From contig NC_069130.1 in assembly GCF_026914265.1 (NCBI RefSeq), positions 13,845,886 through 13,909,885 on the forward strand: a stretch of DNA of 64,000 nt. The letters are read 5' to 3'. The stretch comes from Mya arenaria (taxonomy: Eukaryota; Mollusca; Bivalvia; Myida; Myidae). Position 1 is the first letter of the stretch, and each line of letters starts with the position of its first letter. Positions 49,269 through 60,210 of the stretch are shown in pieces. The notes under the pieces were generated by a model. The model was not told the origin of the DNA. It was given only the letters and a program-made list of their open reading frames with translations, and made no database searches. A program made the position numbers and the translations under genes.

Positions 49269-51742
49269 TTATGGAGTGTGTTCTCATCCGTTTTTCCAAA
49301 TATATGTACATTTCAAGATTTCAGAGTTTAATTACGTTTTTAAAGCCCTTTAAGAACTAAAACTCTCTTGAATAGACAATGCATTTCTGCAAACTTTCTA
49401 TGTAGACCACTTCTGCATAGTTATTTGATCAAAACATGCCTTACTTAAAAAGTTAATAATTCACCGTTTCTGTTCCTTATTAGACTTTGAATAAAGAATA
49501 GGAAACTAGTTCCTTCTTATTTCTTATTCGATTTAGTGTGCGCATAAAGTACCTGAAACGCTCTATCCCTTTGAATAAGTCAACGCATTTATTCAAATTA
49601 TTTGATAAGATCAATGTTAAATTGACATTTCGTCAAAAATGAGAAAATTAAGCACTTTGAAATTGAGAATTGTTCGTACATTATATTTCTTACTTGGATT
49701 TTGAAGCGTTTTTAAAGCCCTTTAAGCACCAAAAATATCTTGAGTAGACAATACATTTCTTTAAACTTTTTTATAAAGATCACTTCTGCATAGTTATTTT
49801 GTCGAAAGGTTATCAAACGAGTTAGTTAAATTTTTGACGTTTTCAAGATTTCTGTGCCTTATTCGGAGTTTGGTACGTTTTAAAAGCACTTTAAGGAACT
49901 AGTTTCTTATTCTTTATTCCACTTAATGTGCGTTATACAGTACTTGAAACGCTCCATCCCTATGAATAAGTCAACGCATTTATTCAAATTATTTCATAAA
50001 ATCAATGTTCAGTTGATATTTCGTAAAAAATGAGCAAATTAAGCACTTTGAAATTGAGTATTTTTCGTAAATTCTTATTCGGATTTAGAGCGTTTTAAAA
50101 GCACTTTAAGTGCTAAAACTCTCTTTTATAGACAATGCATTTCTGAAAACATTTTATGTAGACCACTTCTGCCTAGGTATCTGAAAACAAATGTATTACT
50201 TAAAATGTTTCTTTTTCTTATTCGAGTTTGAATTAGTAATATGGAAATAGTTCCTTATTCCTTATTCGATTTTATGTCCATTTTCGTGCATTATTTTATT
50301 CACAAAGTTGTAGAATTGTTATGAAAATACGAAACACATCACAAAAAAGTGATTTTATGCATATCTACAATAACTCATTTTGAATAAGGAATTAGGAACT
50401 AGTTCCCTATTCCTTATTTGAAAACGGAATTAGGAAATAACTTATCGTCCATTTACAATTTACTTATTTGTTCAATAACTATTGAGTCAAGATTGCTTTT
50501 TAATTAGTTTCGACAGGTAACGTTTACCTTAAATACATGAAACAAAACAATTTATCATTGTTTTAAAATGCAGGAGGCACCGCAGATATATCTGTCCATG
50601 AAAGAAAACCAGATGGAACCCTGAAAGAAATCCACAAAGCAAGTGGGGGCCCGTGGGGAGGCATCTATGTGGATGAAAATTACATGTAAATGTTGAATAA
50701 ACTTTTTGGGGAAAAAGCTCTCACTGAACTCCGAAAGACTGAAATGAATGATTATTTCGACGTCACTCGGGAATTTGAACATAAGAAACGGTCATTCGAC
50801 ACAGACAAAACAAAGCAGATAATTGTTCGTGTTTCTGCCTCGCTGAGAGATCTTGCGGGAAAGTATTCTTCCAAATCTTTAGAGGAACAAATTGCGTCCT
50901 TAAAAGTGCGTGAAAATGCCATCACTACGAGAGGAAACGACAAGCTGAAAATTGATGTAACAGTTGTCCAATCATGGTTTAAAAGACCAATCGTTCTGCT
51001 GATCCAGCATCTGAAGTCTCTTTTAGCTGAACCAAAGATAACAAGCGTGCGAACCGTTATTCTGGTGGGCGGTTTCGGTGAAAGTCCGTACGTTCAGGAG
51101 AGAATCAGGAATAAATTAGCCGGGGTGAGACTGATCGTCCCTTCAGATGCGGGCCTCGTCGTGCTGAAAGGTGCCGTGAGGTTTGGACATAACCCCTCCA
51201 TTGTCTCCTCCAGGATCATGAAATACACGTATGGGACAGAAGTGTGTGAACATTTTGATGGAAAGAAGCACCAAGATGGAGAGAAGGTTTGTGTGGATGG
51301 AAAGTGGTTGGTGCCTAAATGTTTCAATGTGTTCGTTCGGGTCAACGAGGAGGTGAGAGTGGATCAACAGGTGTCCTGTGAGAGTTATCCTAATAGTAAA
51401 ATATCCGACACACCCGTGTACAGAACGACACAGAAGAACCCCGAGTTCACAACAGACCCCGGATGTGAACTGCTCGGGGATGTTGAGCTCGAAAACAGCA
51501 CCGATATTCCATATGAGCAGCAGACAATAAAAACTACGCTTATGTTCGGAGATACAGAACTTCTCGTCAAACAGAAGAACACGACCACAGGAAAAGAAGC
51601 TTACATGACCTTTGAATGCTTCAAATGAAACTTTTTGATATATTTGACATGACTTGTATTACCTACTCATAAACTCCATAGTGATTTCATATGTTTTGCA
51701 AACTATTTGAATGTATTTTAAGTCTGTGTGTACATATTACCT

Positions 51743-51816
<74 letters not shown>
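51743..51816. repeat. (TAA)n microsatellite after unit E
   Basis: About 23 TAA triplets, at the place where unit D has (TAC)n. The flank CTGTGTGTACATATTAC is shared with unit D (CTGTGTGTGCACATATTAC). Confidence 0.97.
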
Positions 51817-51817
<1 letters not shown>

Positions 51818-52760
51818 TCGTATTCAAAATAGCAATCAGAATTGAATGAGTTTCTGTATATACAGTTGTTAATAAAAGTATGTGTTTCATAATTATATAA
51901 TCAGTTTATCTGACAGCAAACCAAAAGTAAAGACATTTATCAAAATGATTTTCAGATGCACTGGAATCTCTGCATCTGCCTTTCGATAAAGAATCAGAAA
52001 TTAATATTAAATATTTTAAGCATACATTTTACAAAACCGAGTGTTTCAAAAAAAAACTTTAGGTTAAACTTGACAGTAAATGTGTCAAATCAATGTTTTA
52101 ATATCATAATTTAACAACTTACTACTACTAGGCGTTTCCCGACAGTTCATACATCAATGCAACCCATAAAATTATATTCAATTCTTAACACACAACGTCA
52201 CATTTCAACAGAAAACAAGTGCCCTAAAATATCACATATTTTGGTCAACGCCGTGGAATGGTCATTGGAAAAGAGGGTTCACTAAAGTAGTTTTGGTACA
52301 TTTATCAATTACAGCAAATTTAAGCCTTTCAGAGCCAAAATCATGGTCTTTACCATCAGTGTAACATTTGTACACAACGCGACTTTATAATTCTTCTTTT
52401 TCTATTGACTGGTTTTATTTTTTTTCAAATAAACTATGTGCTCCCACCACCAAAGGAAACGTTGAAAAAACTTATTGGATATATGAAACAGGAAAACATA
52501 TTGTACGATGAATATTTTCAGTAATAAACGTCTTTCATTGCCAAGAGGAACGCACCTTAAATAGTGGTGACAGTGGAATACCTGCATAACATAATATTGG
52601 CCGAAAGAAAAGTCATTTGTTGCTGCATTAAACGTTCATTACATTCATTAATTTATGCCGTAAACAACAGTGTACTTTGGCCACAATAAACGTCCATTAC
52701 ACGAAAGTGATCGTAATAAAGTTCATTTTTGCCGCAATAAACGTTTATTTTACGACTTCG
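51817..52760. repeat. 3' flank of unit E, duplicated copy of 34610-35493
   Basis: It is collinear with the 3' flank of unit D (CTGACAGCAAACCAAAAGTA, TACACAACGCGACTTTATAA, TATTGGATATATGAAACAGG). Its end carries several GCCGCAATAAACGTTCATT-type short repeats. No gene is seen. Confidence 0.7.
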
Positions 52761-53164
52761 TTTGAACAGAAACAAGAACAAAACGACATTGAAAGTTTCC
52801 GAGTTTAATTCTACATAACCAACGTAATAAGAGCATAATAACTTTGCTATTAAATAAATGCTATTGGAATAACAGCTTAAACCGAATAGTTAGTAAAAGG
52901 ATTGGCAAGATATGGCCGTGAAAACGAACGAACTCCATCATAGGTCAAAGTGACACACGGCTGAAAGTCCGAGTTGAAACGAACCCCGCAAGCCGAGAGA
53001 GGCTGGGCTGCCCCGTTATATGAAGTGATTATACAAAATGTTATATACAAAATGTAATAACATTTTGCTAATGTTATTGTGTCCTATGGCCTACCCGTGC
53101 TGGAATAGCCTGTTTAGCAAAGTGGGACAACTCAGCAACTACTGTCTGCATCTAAATTATCCAA

Positions 53165-53493
53165 TAGTCAATGCAAAATCCGCAATGCAATGGCAATGCA
53201 ATAATGCAACCACCAATTGCCAACAGCAAATGCAAAATCAGCAATTTCATGGCAACGCAACGCAGCGCAACAATGTAACCACCAATTGCCAATAGCTAAT
53301 GCAACAGCAACAATCTCCTGGTAACGCAACGCAACGCAACAATGCAACCACCAATTGCCAAAAGCTAATGCAACATTAGCAATATCCTGGCAATGCAACG
53401 CAACGCAATCATGCAACCACCAATTTTCAATAGCCAATGCAACATCAGCAATCTCCTGGCAATGCAACGCAACGCAACTATGCAACCACCGGA
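53165..53493. repeat. 69-bp tandem repeat, about 4.7 units
   Basis: AATGCAACCACCAATTGCCA recurs near 53203, 53272, 53341 and 53410 and partly near 53479, a period of 69 bp. Each unit also has CAACGCAACGCAAC and AGCAATCTCCTGGCA. Because 69 is 23 codons, the minus strand is open for 105 codons as a 23-residue repeat (VALHCQEIADVALAIENWWL). I regard that as a by-product of the period. Confidence 0.9.
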
Positions 53494-55980
53494 ACGCAAA
53501 GTACTAGGACGTTCCCGGCCTTGAGAAATATACATGCAGCAGACTCTTTCAGATTTTGTAATTCCAGCAACGGGATTATTAGTGTTAAATATATCTATAT
53601 TCTATAAAAAAAAGATTTTTGTGTATAAATCCCAATTTGATATTTATGGCCCTCTTGTGGATTTCCCTACCAAGTGAAAACTAGCACCGAGGTGCTCAGC
53701 CCATATACAACTAAATTCTAAATTATATATGTATATAATTTATGCATTTTTAACTGAAGACAGTCAAGCCAACTCACGGCTTGCGATTTATTTTCCGCCA
53801 CAAAATTGTTAAACAATTTCCCACCCAAAATTCTTTTTCTATGAAATGTATTATATAATCCCTTAAAGCGTCATAATGAAATTATATCAACCGGAAGTTG
53901 AGATGTATTTAAACCATGCCCCCACCCTGAATTGGCGTTTGCAGGGGTTATATTTGCACGCATGATTAGCGGGGAGAACTGGCCCACATTATGAATAGCT
54001 ATGATTAAATTTGCAGCTCGCCCACGAGCATTTTCCTTAATAAAGCAAGCACATCGTGTAGACGATCGTGTTTGACCCGTTTGATTAACCAGGGCCATTG
54101 GATTTCCCTGAAATGTATTACGTTCTAAAAATACAGCGCCGATACAGATCATTATTTTGGTACATGAAGACGGAGCTCATCATGGCCTGTCGTAACCTGA
54201 ATTGCTTGTCATATGAGCGCCATGCAAAGTCACATTGTCGTGACGCGCATTCTTTAATGTTATACATGTATTGGAGCATTTCATTTTTCAATAGATTGTA
54301 TTTTCTTTTTCTTTGATTTGGACACAATACAACCATCTAATATATTGACTGTACTGATGTACCCGGGTACAGCGACACTCGTTGCATTATAATCAATGCT
54401 TTTTTATTATATGACTAACCAACATTTTGATGTTTTGATATCCTGGATGGGGTAGCTAACCATTTTAAAAATGCATTCATTTACTGTACAGAACACAGAA
54501 TCACTAGAAAAAATAAATAAATCCTGACCGTCATTCTCACTATTTTCATTTTTTTCACATATTAATTCTTAACCTCGCTATTATATAATGTGAAGAAAAG
54601 TTTTGTAATTTATAACCATGGTTTCACATTCTAAGTCAGAAGCCTCTTGAATTATATCTTTTTTGTACCATATTAAAATCAAATTGTATCGTCATAGTCC
54701 ATTAAATCACGAGCGCTGTGACCTTGAATCGCGGTAATCATTGTTTTTGACTGGTTATCACGATATTTGCGCGTATCTGCAAGGCTTTGAAACCATTTTT
54801 ACTAAAGTTCATTTTTTTTACTATTAACTAATGACTAAGGAACTGCTTTTGAACAACAGATAAATCCACCACGAACGTGAACATGGCAAATAATGCAGTT
54901 TTACTATTCCCAAATTTATTGCCATTGAAACCCACAATATTTCCCACAAAACATCCTTAAAAACTCGCCGGCCACCCCATCAGCTTTGCACACTATTTAT
55001 AAATGGCAGTAACGGGACGTGAATTCTTGAAGTAAGGCTAAGTTAAATTACAATATGGGTAATATGAACCAAAGTCTTAGGGTCAAAAAAAAAGGAATTA
55101 TTGAATCTTTGTTTCTGTTTTAGGCACATCCCCAGAAATGATAATGCAATACAGACTAATTTTCTATGCTTTTGTTCAAAATGATCAGAGAGGAAAGCAC
55201 CTGTGCCCTCAAGACATCTGGAATGTTTAGTGTCGCTGAAAACATACCCAAAAAGAAAGTCTCGTCTTGGATATAAATTATATTAACCCCTCACTACGAG
55301 TAATTTCACATGATGAAATGTCCATGCCTGCGAAATATTGTAAATATTTTATTACAAGTTGAAATTTTGATATTAATATTTTTGAAGATACGTTTGACTT
55401 CTTCCCCAATAAACAATTGATTAAAATAGTGCTGGCCTAATTAAAAACGTGCCGACACGGACCACGTCAGACTGAGCGAATCTAGGTACTCGAATCCAGA
55501 TGGTGGCCTAGTTTTAGTGCCTGTGTCCCGCCGACAACGCATACGCGAACCTATCACCGTTTTTGCCTAAATACTTGTGACAATAAGGTTGAATAAATGG
55601 CTAAAGTAACTAAAAATGATTTAAATGTTTTGTCTGACTATTACTTTTGATTAATTCCCTACATCCGAGAATCCTAATTAGTCGAGGATACAGTCAGTCC
55701 GTCACTTTTGGTTCCTTAGAATTTTGACATCTCCCTTTTCCCAAGCCCACGAGGGCAACGATTTTTTTATTATAAGGTGCTTTTCAACAAACACTAACCG
55801 TCTAATCGTTATAATTAATTGCGTTATATTGATCGTTATATTCGTATATTTGCCGAAGAGGTTCCACGTTCTAAGAAAATCTTGCATCACCAAAGCCGTC
55901 GCTAAGAGCTAAGTAAATATTTGATAGAAACACCGCAAGCGCAGACCGCTGTAACTAATATAAGTTACACTATTAACAAG
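53494..55980. other. Intergenic, no gene recognised
   Basis: Several short open frames lie here (for example 53871-54152 on -, 54118-54336 on -, 55702-55912 on both strands) but none has a recognisable domain or convincing splice context. Local GC rises near 55440-55560 without an identifiable feature. Confidence 0.4.
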
Positions 55981-55984
55981 AAAG

Positions 55985-56545
55985 ACCATTGATGCAAAGC
56001 ATCAAAGGGCGCCGTTTAATAGTTTATGCACTTGTTATATGTTAAAAAACAAGGAATGTCAAGGCCAACAAGCATATTATGGTGCATTGAACCGCATCTA
56101 TGAAATTCTCAAAATGTTTGTAGTTTTCTGCATGACAACATAGGCAAAAGCATTGAAATTGAAGATTTTCAAGTTGAACATTTCATTAGGGGTGGGGTAC
56201 ATTAATGAACAAGACAGAATTAGGGTGCTTGTGCACTGTACTTTTTGTCATTGCCACATACCCATATACCAAGTTTTATTTCAATACCATAAGTAGTTTT
56301 AAAGTAATGCTCTGGTCAAGAAAAAGTGGCAAAGGGCAATAATTATGTAATTAGCTTAAAAACAGCTATAGTCATTGTGCACTGCACTTCCTCTCGTTGT
56401 GCTAAATACCATTGAATGATGTTTAATGAAATTCCAAAAAAGTAGTTTTCTAGTTATGCTCCGGACAGGAAGAGATACAAAGGGAATAACTCTTGCAATA
56501 CGCTGAAATAGAGTTATTGTTCATGTACACTGCAGTTCTAATCAT
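55985..56545. repeat. Dispersed repeat with ~147-bp internal units
   Basis: Blocks of the form TTGTGCACTGCACTTCCTCT, then AAGTAGTTTTCTAGTTATGCTC, then CAAAGGGAATAACTCTTG recur with a ~147-bp step (markers near 56231, 56377 and 56525). The left end contains ATTGATGCAAAGCATCAAAG, a short inverted repeat. It resembles a family very common in bivalve DNA (from memory, not searched). Confidence 0.55.
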
Positions 56546-59500
56546 ATAGGGGAGGGGGCAACGTCACCATGCTGGAATGACAACTTGTAGGGAAGAATAA
56601 GTTACCTCATTCATCATGAAGAAGTGATATGAAATAAAAATTTAACAATTTGTGTAGTACTTTAATAAATATTATCATTTCGTCCGAAAGTTGCAAACAT
56701 AAATAGAACATAATTATTGAACTGTAAAGTTGCAAACATAAATAGAACATAATTATTGAACTGTTATATAAAAAGTGAACATTGTTTACTAGATGAAATG
56801 CATTTATAACATAACATGCCTTGTTTTTAGCTGTTTAGTAATACTAATGTTAACTTCTTCATTTACATAGTAAAGAAGAGTAGAAAATGGATGTTTTAGT
56901 TGATATTAACACAAAAACAGCATGTGTTTTATTGGACAATGGCATTTTTTTCAAATATGATAAAAATAACGCATTCAAACTGAAAATGCATCAGACTATG
57001 TATGAAGGAAATAATACTGTTTCTATTTTTCACAAAGGTTTTTAAATACAACAATGCACATATAAGCATAAATAGGCCAAATATGCAAAAAAAAAAGTAA
57101 ACAATGTGTGAAAGTGATACTAAACACTTAAAATAATTTCATTGTGCATTAAATGAATATATACCAGAAAAGCAATACTAAATCAAGTCCAAAATGTATA
57201 ATAACATGAAGAACACCCCTTTATGAATATCTGCATAACAAATCAGAGTACATGTAAACAATAATCATTTATATCATTAGTATCAAATGTGTCCAGTTTA
57301 AAGTGTGTTTTCATTTGCATTAAATTACATTGTAATATATACCAGAAAAGCAATTATAAAAATCCTAAATATATAAATGTATAAGAAACTGAAGACAATA
57401 AAGAATAACACCCATTTATGAATATCTCCAAAACAAATCAGAGGTCACCTATATATAAAACAATAATCATTCGTATAATTAGTATCAAATGTGTCTAGTT
57501 TTTGTGTGTCTGTTCATTATCTTTAAATGAGCATCTTTAAAGTGAAACTCTTATTTGAAATCAATACATATAATTGTATATATAACACACATCAAATTGA
57601 ATGAAAAAACAATAACTACTTACTAAATAATGCATTTACTGAAATATCGTTTACTGATAACAAGCTTGTCACCCTGTTTATAATAGCAGAATGCATGACA
57701 AATATTAAATGATCAATTGGTGATTGCTAAAAGATTTACTGTGGTCTACTATAGTATCACAAGGCAGAAATACCATGTTTAAAGTTCATTCTTATTAGCA
57801 AATTGAACTCAAGATCCTTCATTAGAAACCTTGTTGTTGACATCTATCAACCCATTTTGAAAAATGAAAACAATAATATTAATTATCATAAGTCTTATTG
57901 GGGAGTAAGAGTGCATCTTTAAAAATAGTGTGTGTGTTTTTTCACTTAAATATGTAACAATTCAATTTGACAAATGAGACAAAAGTTAGGAAATAGAAGT
58001 AGTAATTGTACATAAAACAAACATCAACACAAATTGACACAGCTCAATATAACAGGAAATCTGTATTATGAAAACACAAATCCTTAAAGGCCATAATTAT
58101 TTGAACTGAATTAAGGTATAAGTAATACACACTTTTATAAAGCTTTTACGGACAAAATAGTTATTATCATGGTACGTTATGGGACTTTTATCCAAATTTT
58201 GAAGATTTTTTACTGTTAATTAAAAATATTTTGTCTTTATTTCATTTTTTTCCCACATTATCAGAGATTATGAAATAAACACAACAGTTTCTGGTAAAAT
58301 AAACTTCAGTTAACAGAAAAATTACGTTCAACCGAACATATTATTGATACACATGGAAAAAATCATTTTGATTGATCTTTTGAGTCTTTGGAACAGAGCA
58401 GTATTTCGATGTTTGAAAATATATAGCAGTTTTACAAATTCATAAAAAATAGTTAATAATAAGACAACCTGCTGAAATCATTTAAATATTTTCTATGATG
58501 TCTAATGAACAATTCAAAAGACAATTTATGATAGTTTACCGTTCAGTTTTGAAGAAAATATACATAATGTCATGTAACTATACATTTTTATAACTAATAA
58601 AATGCTAAAGAATCAACCTTTTTCTTGTAAAAAGCTCAATTGGACTTATTCATAAAATGTAATCATTCAAATAAATAAATTTTACTTATGATACTAACTC
58701 AGAATTCAGATTTAAAAACAATGAATGTACTTTTAAATTAAAATATGTCAAGAAACAAGAACACTAAGCAGGCGGTAATGCCCCTCCAAAAATGTCAGAG
58801 TGAAAGTTCTCAACTAATGTCTTTTGAATATTATAACATGTAAACAGTCTCTGTTGGTAATCGATGTCTATTTGTTTTATTTAGTCAATGGTATTCTAAC
58901 ATTTAGAACTTTTCACAATAATTCTTCACTCTTCAACATTTGAAGTTTGGTTTGTTCCCATGCGTTTGTACTTGTAGTGTCTGCACAGATGAAAATTACT
59001 CAATGCTGAGTCAATGCTGATTTGGTTTTCATGCCCCTTCAGATTCTTTACCCATCTAGAATGTTTAGTGCTGTAAAAGAAAAAAAGTACTTTCTAACTT
59101 ATTTGTATAGATAATAATACTGCCATACATATACAAAATAAAATATTAACAGTTTAATATTTCTCAACATTATTTAAAAACAACAACAATAAGCTGATAC
59201 ATACATGTATATAATATAAAGAAAATTACTAAATTAATCAATAAAATTCATCATCACCACCACCATCACCACCACCACAACCACTGGATTATTGAAAACA
59301 GTGAGTTTATAAAACAACAAACACCAACTCAAACATCTTTTTATTATATGAAATACTCACATCATCTCTATCAGATGTGGATAGACATGGATGTCAAATC
59401 TGTCTCAATCATCCAACAAAGTATTTAATGCAGGCTGGAATTCTTCATATAATAGTAATATTCAGTCCTTTTCCTGTCTGAAAGAAATTAGACTTCTGAT

Positions 59501-59900
59501 TATCAACCAACAGAAACTACAACCGTAAAATACAAATGCACATGTATTAATTATACATTTTGCACTAATACCCGTTTTAGCCAAGAGTAAGGGTTGGTAG
59601 GCAAATATGTGTAGATGTTGTGCATATGGTTGATAATGATTCACAACAGTATGGCGTTCAACGAGACCTACACCAAGCAAATGAATGTCGCTTGTGTCCA
59701 AGCTGTTGTGGCTTCCAGCCCGAAACCATGTACATCTTTTAATACAGGTTTATTTTGAAAATATGCAGTTTGTAAACAAATAATGGGTATTTTTAAGTCT
59801 AATATTTTTCTAAGATAAAACAATCAAATAAAAGATTATATACTCATATCATATACATAAATGATGTACATAAGTACATTTAAAAATATGTAACATGTAC
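56546..59900. other. AT-rich intergenic DNA with small duplications
   Basis: No gene is recognised in these 3.3 kb. GTTGCAAACATAAATAGAAC occurs twice, 36 bp apart (56691 and 56727). A 178-bp tandem duplication is listed separately. A short CAC/CAT tract lies at 59253-59285. The open frame at 59462-59701 (-) has no recognisable domain. Confidence 0.45.
57140..57510. repeat. 178-bp tandem duplication
   Basis: Two units share, in order, ATATACCAGAAAAGCAAT (57158 and 57336), CCTTTATGAATATCT or CATTTATGAATATCT, ACAATAATCATT and TAGTATCAAATGTGTC. About 85 percent identity by eye. Confidence 0.75.
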
Positions 59901-60210
59901 ATAATGCACCAGTCAATTGTAATCACGGCCCTCCAGGTCTGGGGATATGCCGGGGAAATGGGCTGTGTTTTTAACTTTCAGGTGGCCTCACAGTGCCGGG
60001 TGAATACGGTGGTTTTGACTTTGAGCCAGATATAGCAGGGAATATGCCTTACCTAGGCTCCCTGGGGTACGGGGCATATGGCGAGGATTTGACCATCAGT
60101 TCTTCCCCGCAGGACGAGGATTTTACCCGGGGTTGGCTGGACAGAAAGTCAAAGTCCCAGCTATTCCTCGGACCTGATGGGGCTTTGGTTACAATTGACT
60201 GGTGCATTAT
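59901..60210. mobile_element. 310-bp MITE with 22-bp perfect inverted ends
   Basis: ATAATGCACCAGTCAATTGT and two more bases at 59901-59922 are exactly inverted at 60189-60210, and weaker pairing continues inward for about 30 bp (CAGGTCTGGGGATA against its complement). TA dinucleotides flank or form the ends, so a mariner-like TA target is possible. The inside is much richer in GC than the surroundings and open on the + strand from 59993 to past the right end, product starting MPGEYGGFDFEPDIAGNMPY. I do not recognise that product. A MITE is the simplest reading. Confidence 0.8.

Larger units (their letters stand above)
47014..50453. mobile_element. 3.4-kb foldback element (Mutator-like?) in intron 3 of unit E
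   Basis: The left end TGGACGACAAGTTAG is inverted at the right end (reverse complement TGGACGATAAGTTAT). The inverted arms run for hundreds of bases, including CAACTAAACGACTTTGTG at left and CACAAAGTTGTAGAATTG at right. Both arms carry subterminal repeats in opposite orientation: AACTATGCAGAAGTGGTCTA and AAATGCATTGTCTATTCAAG on the left, their complements on the right, and many GGAACTAGTTCC palindromes. The flanking 9-mers TACAATTTA (47005-47013 and 50454-50462) are target duplications, and unit A shows the empty site. A 9-bp duplication with long inverted repeats suggests a Mutator-like element. No transposase is seen. Confidence 0.8.
44169..51628 (+). pseudogene. HSPA12-like pseudogene (unit E), four exons, one frameshift and one stop
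   Basis: Exons are 44169-44479, 44935-45153, 46780-46915 and 50574-51628. Exon 1 is 311 bp instead of 312: one base is missing around 44292-44310, in the NWYAGGGASR-coding stretch, and the frame then stops at 44325. Exon 4 has its usual 1055 bp and a single stop, TAA at 50687, where A and B have AAA. The rest is open (312 codons, 50690-51628) and keeps GGFGESPY. Exon borders are intact and the exon 3 donor is GTTAGG. Intron 2 has a ~940-bp repeat insertion and intron 3 a 3.4-kb foldback element; neither is in unit A. With only two lesions it has died recently, or one or both lesions are sequence errors. Confidence 0.85.

Noticed and set aside
59462-59701. 79-codon minus-strand frame
   Set aside because: No recognisable domain; it ends in a hydrophobic stretch but lies in AT-rich DNA without gene context.
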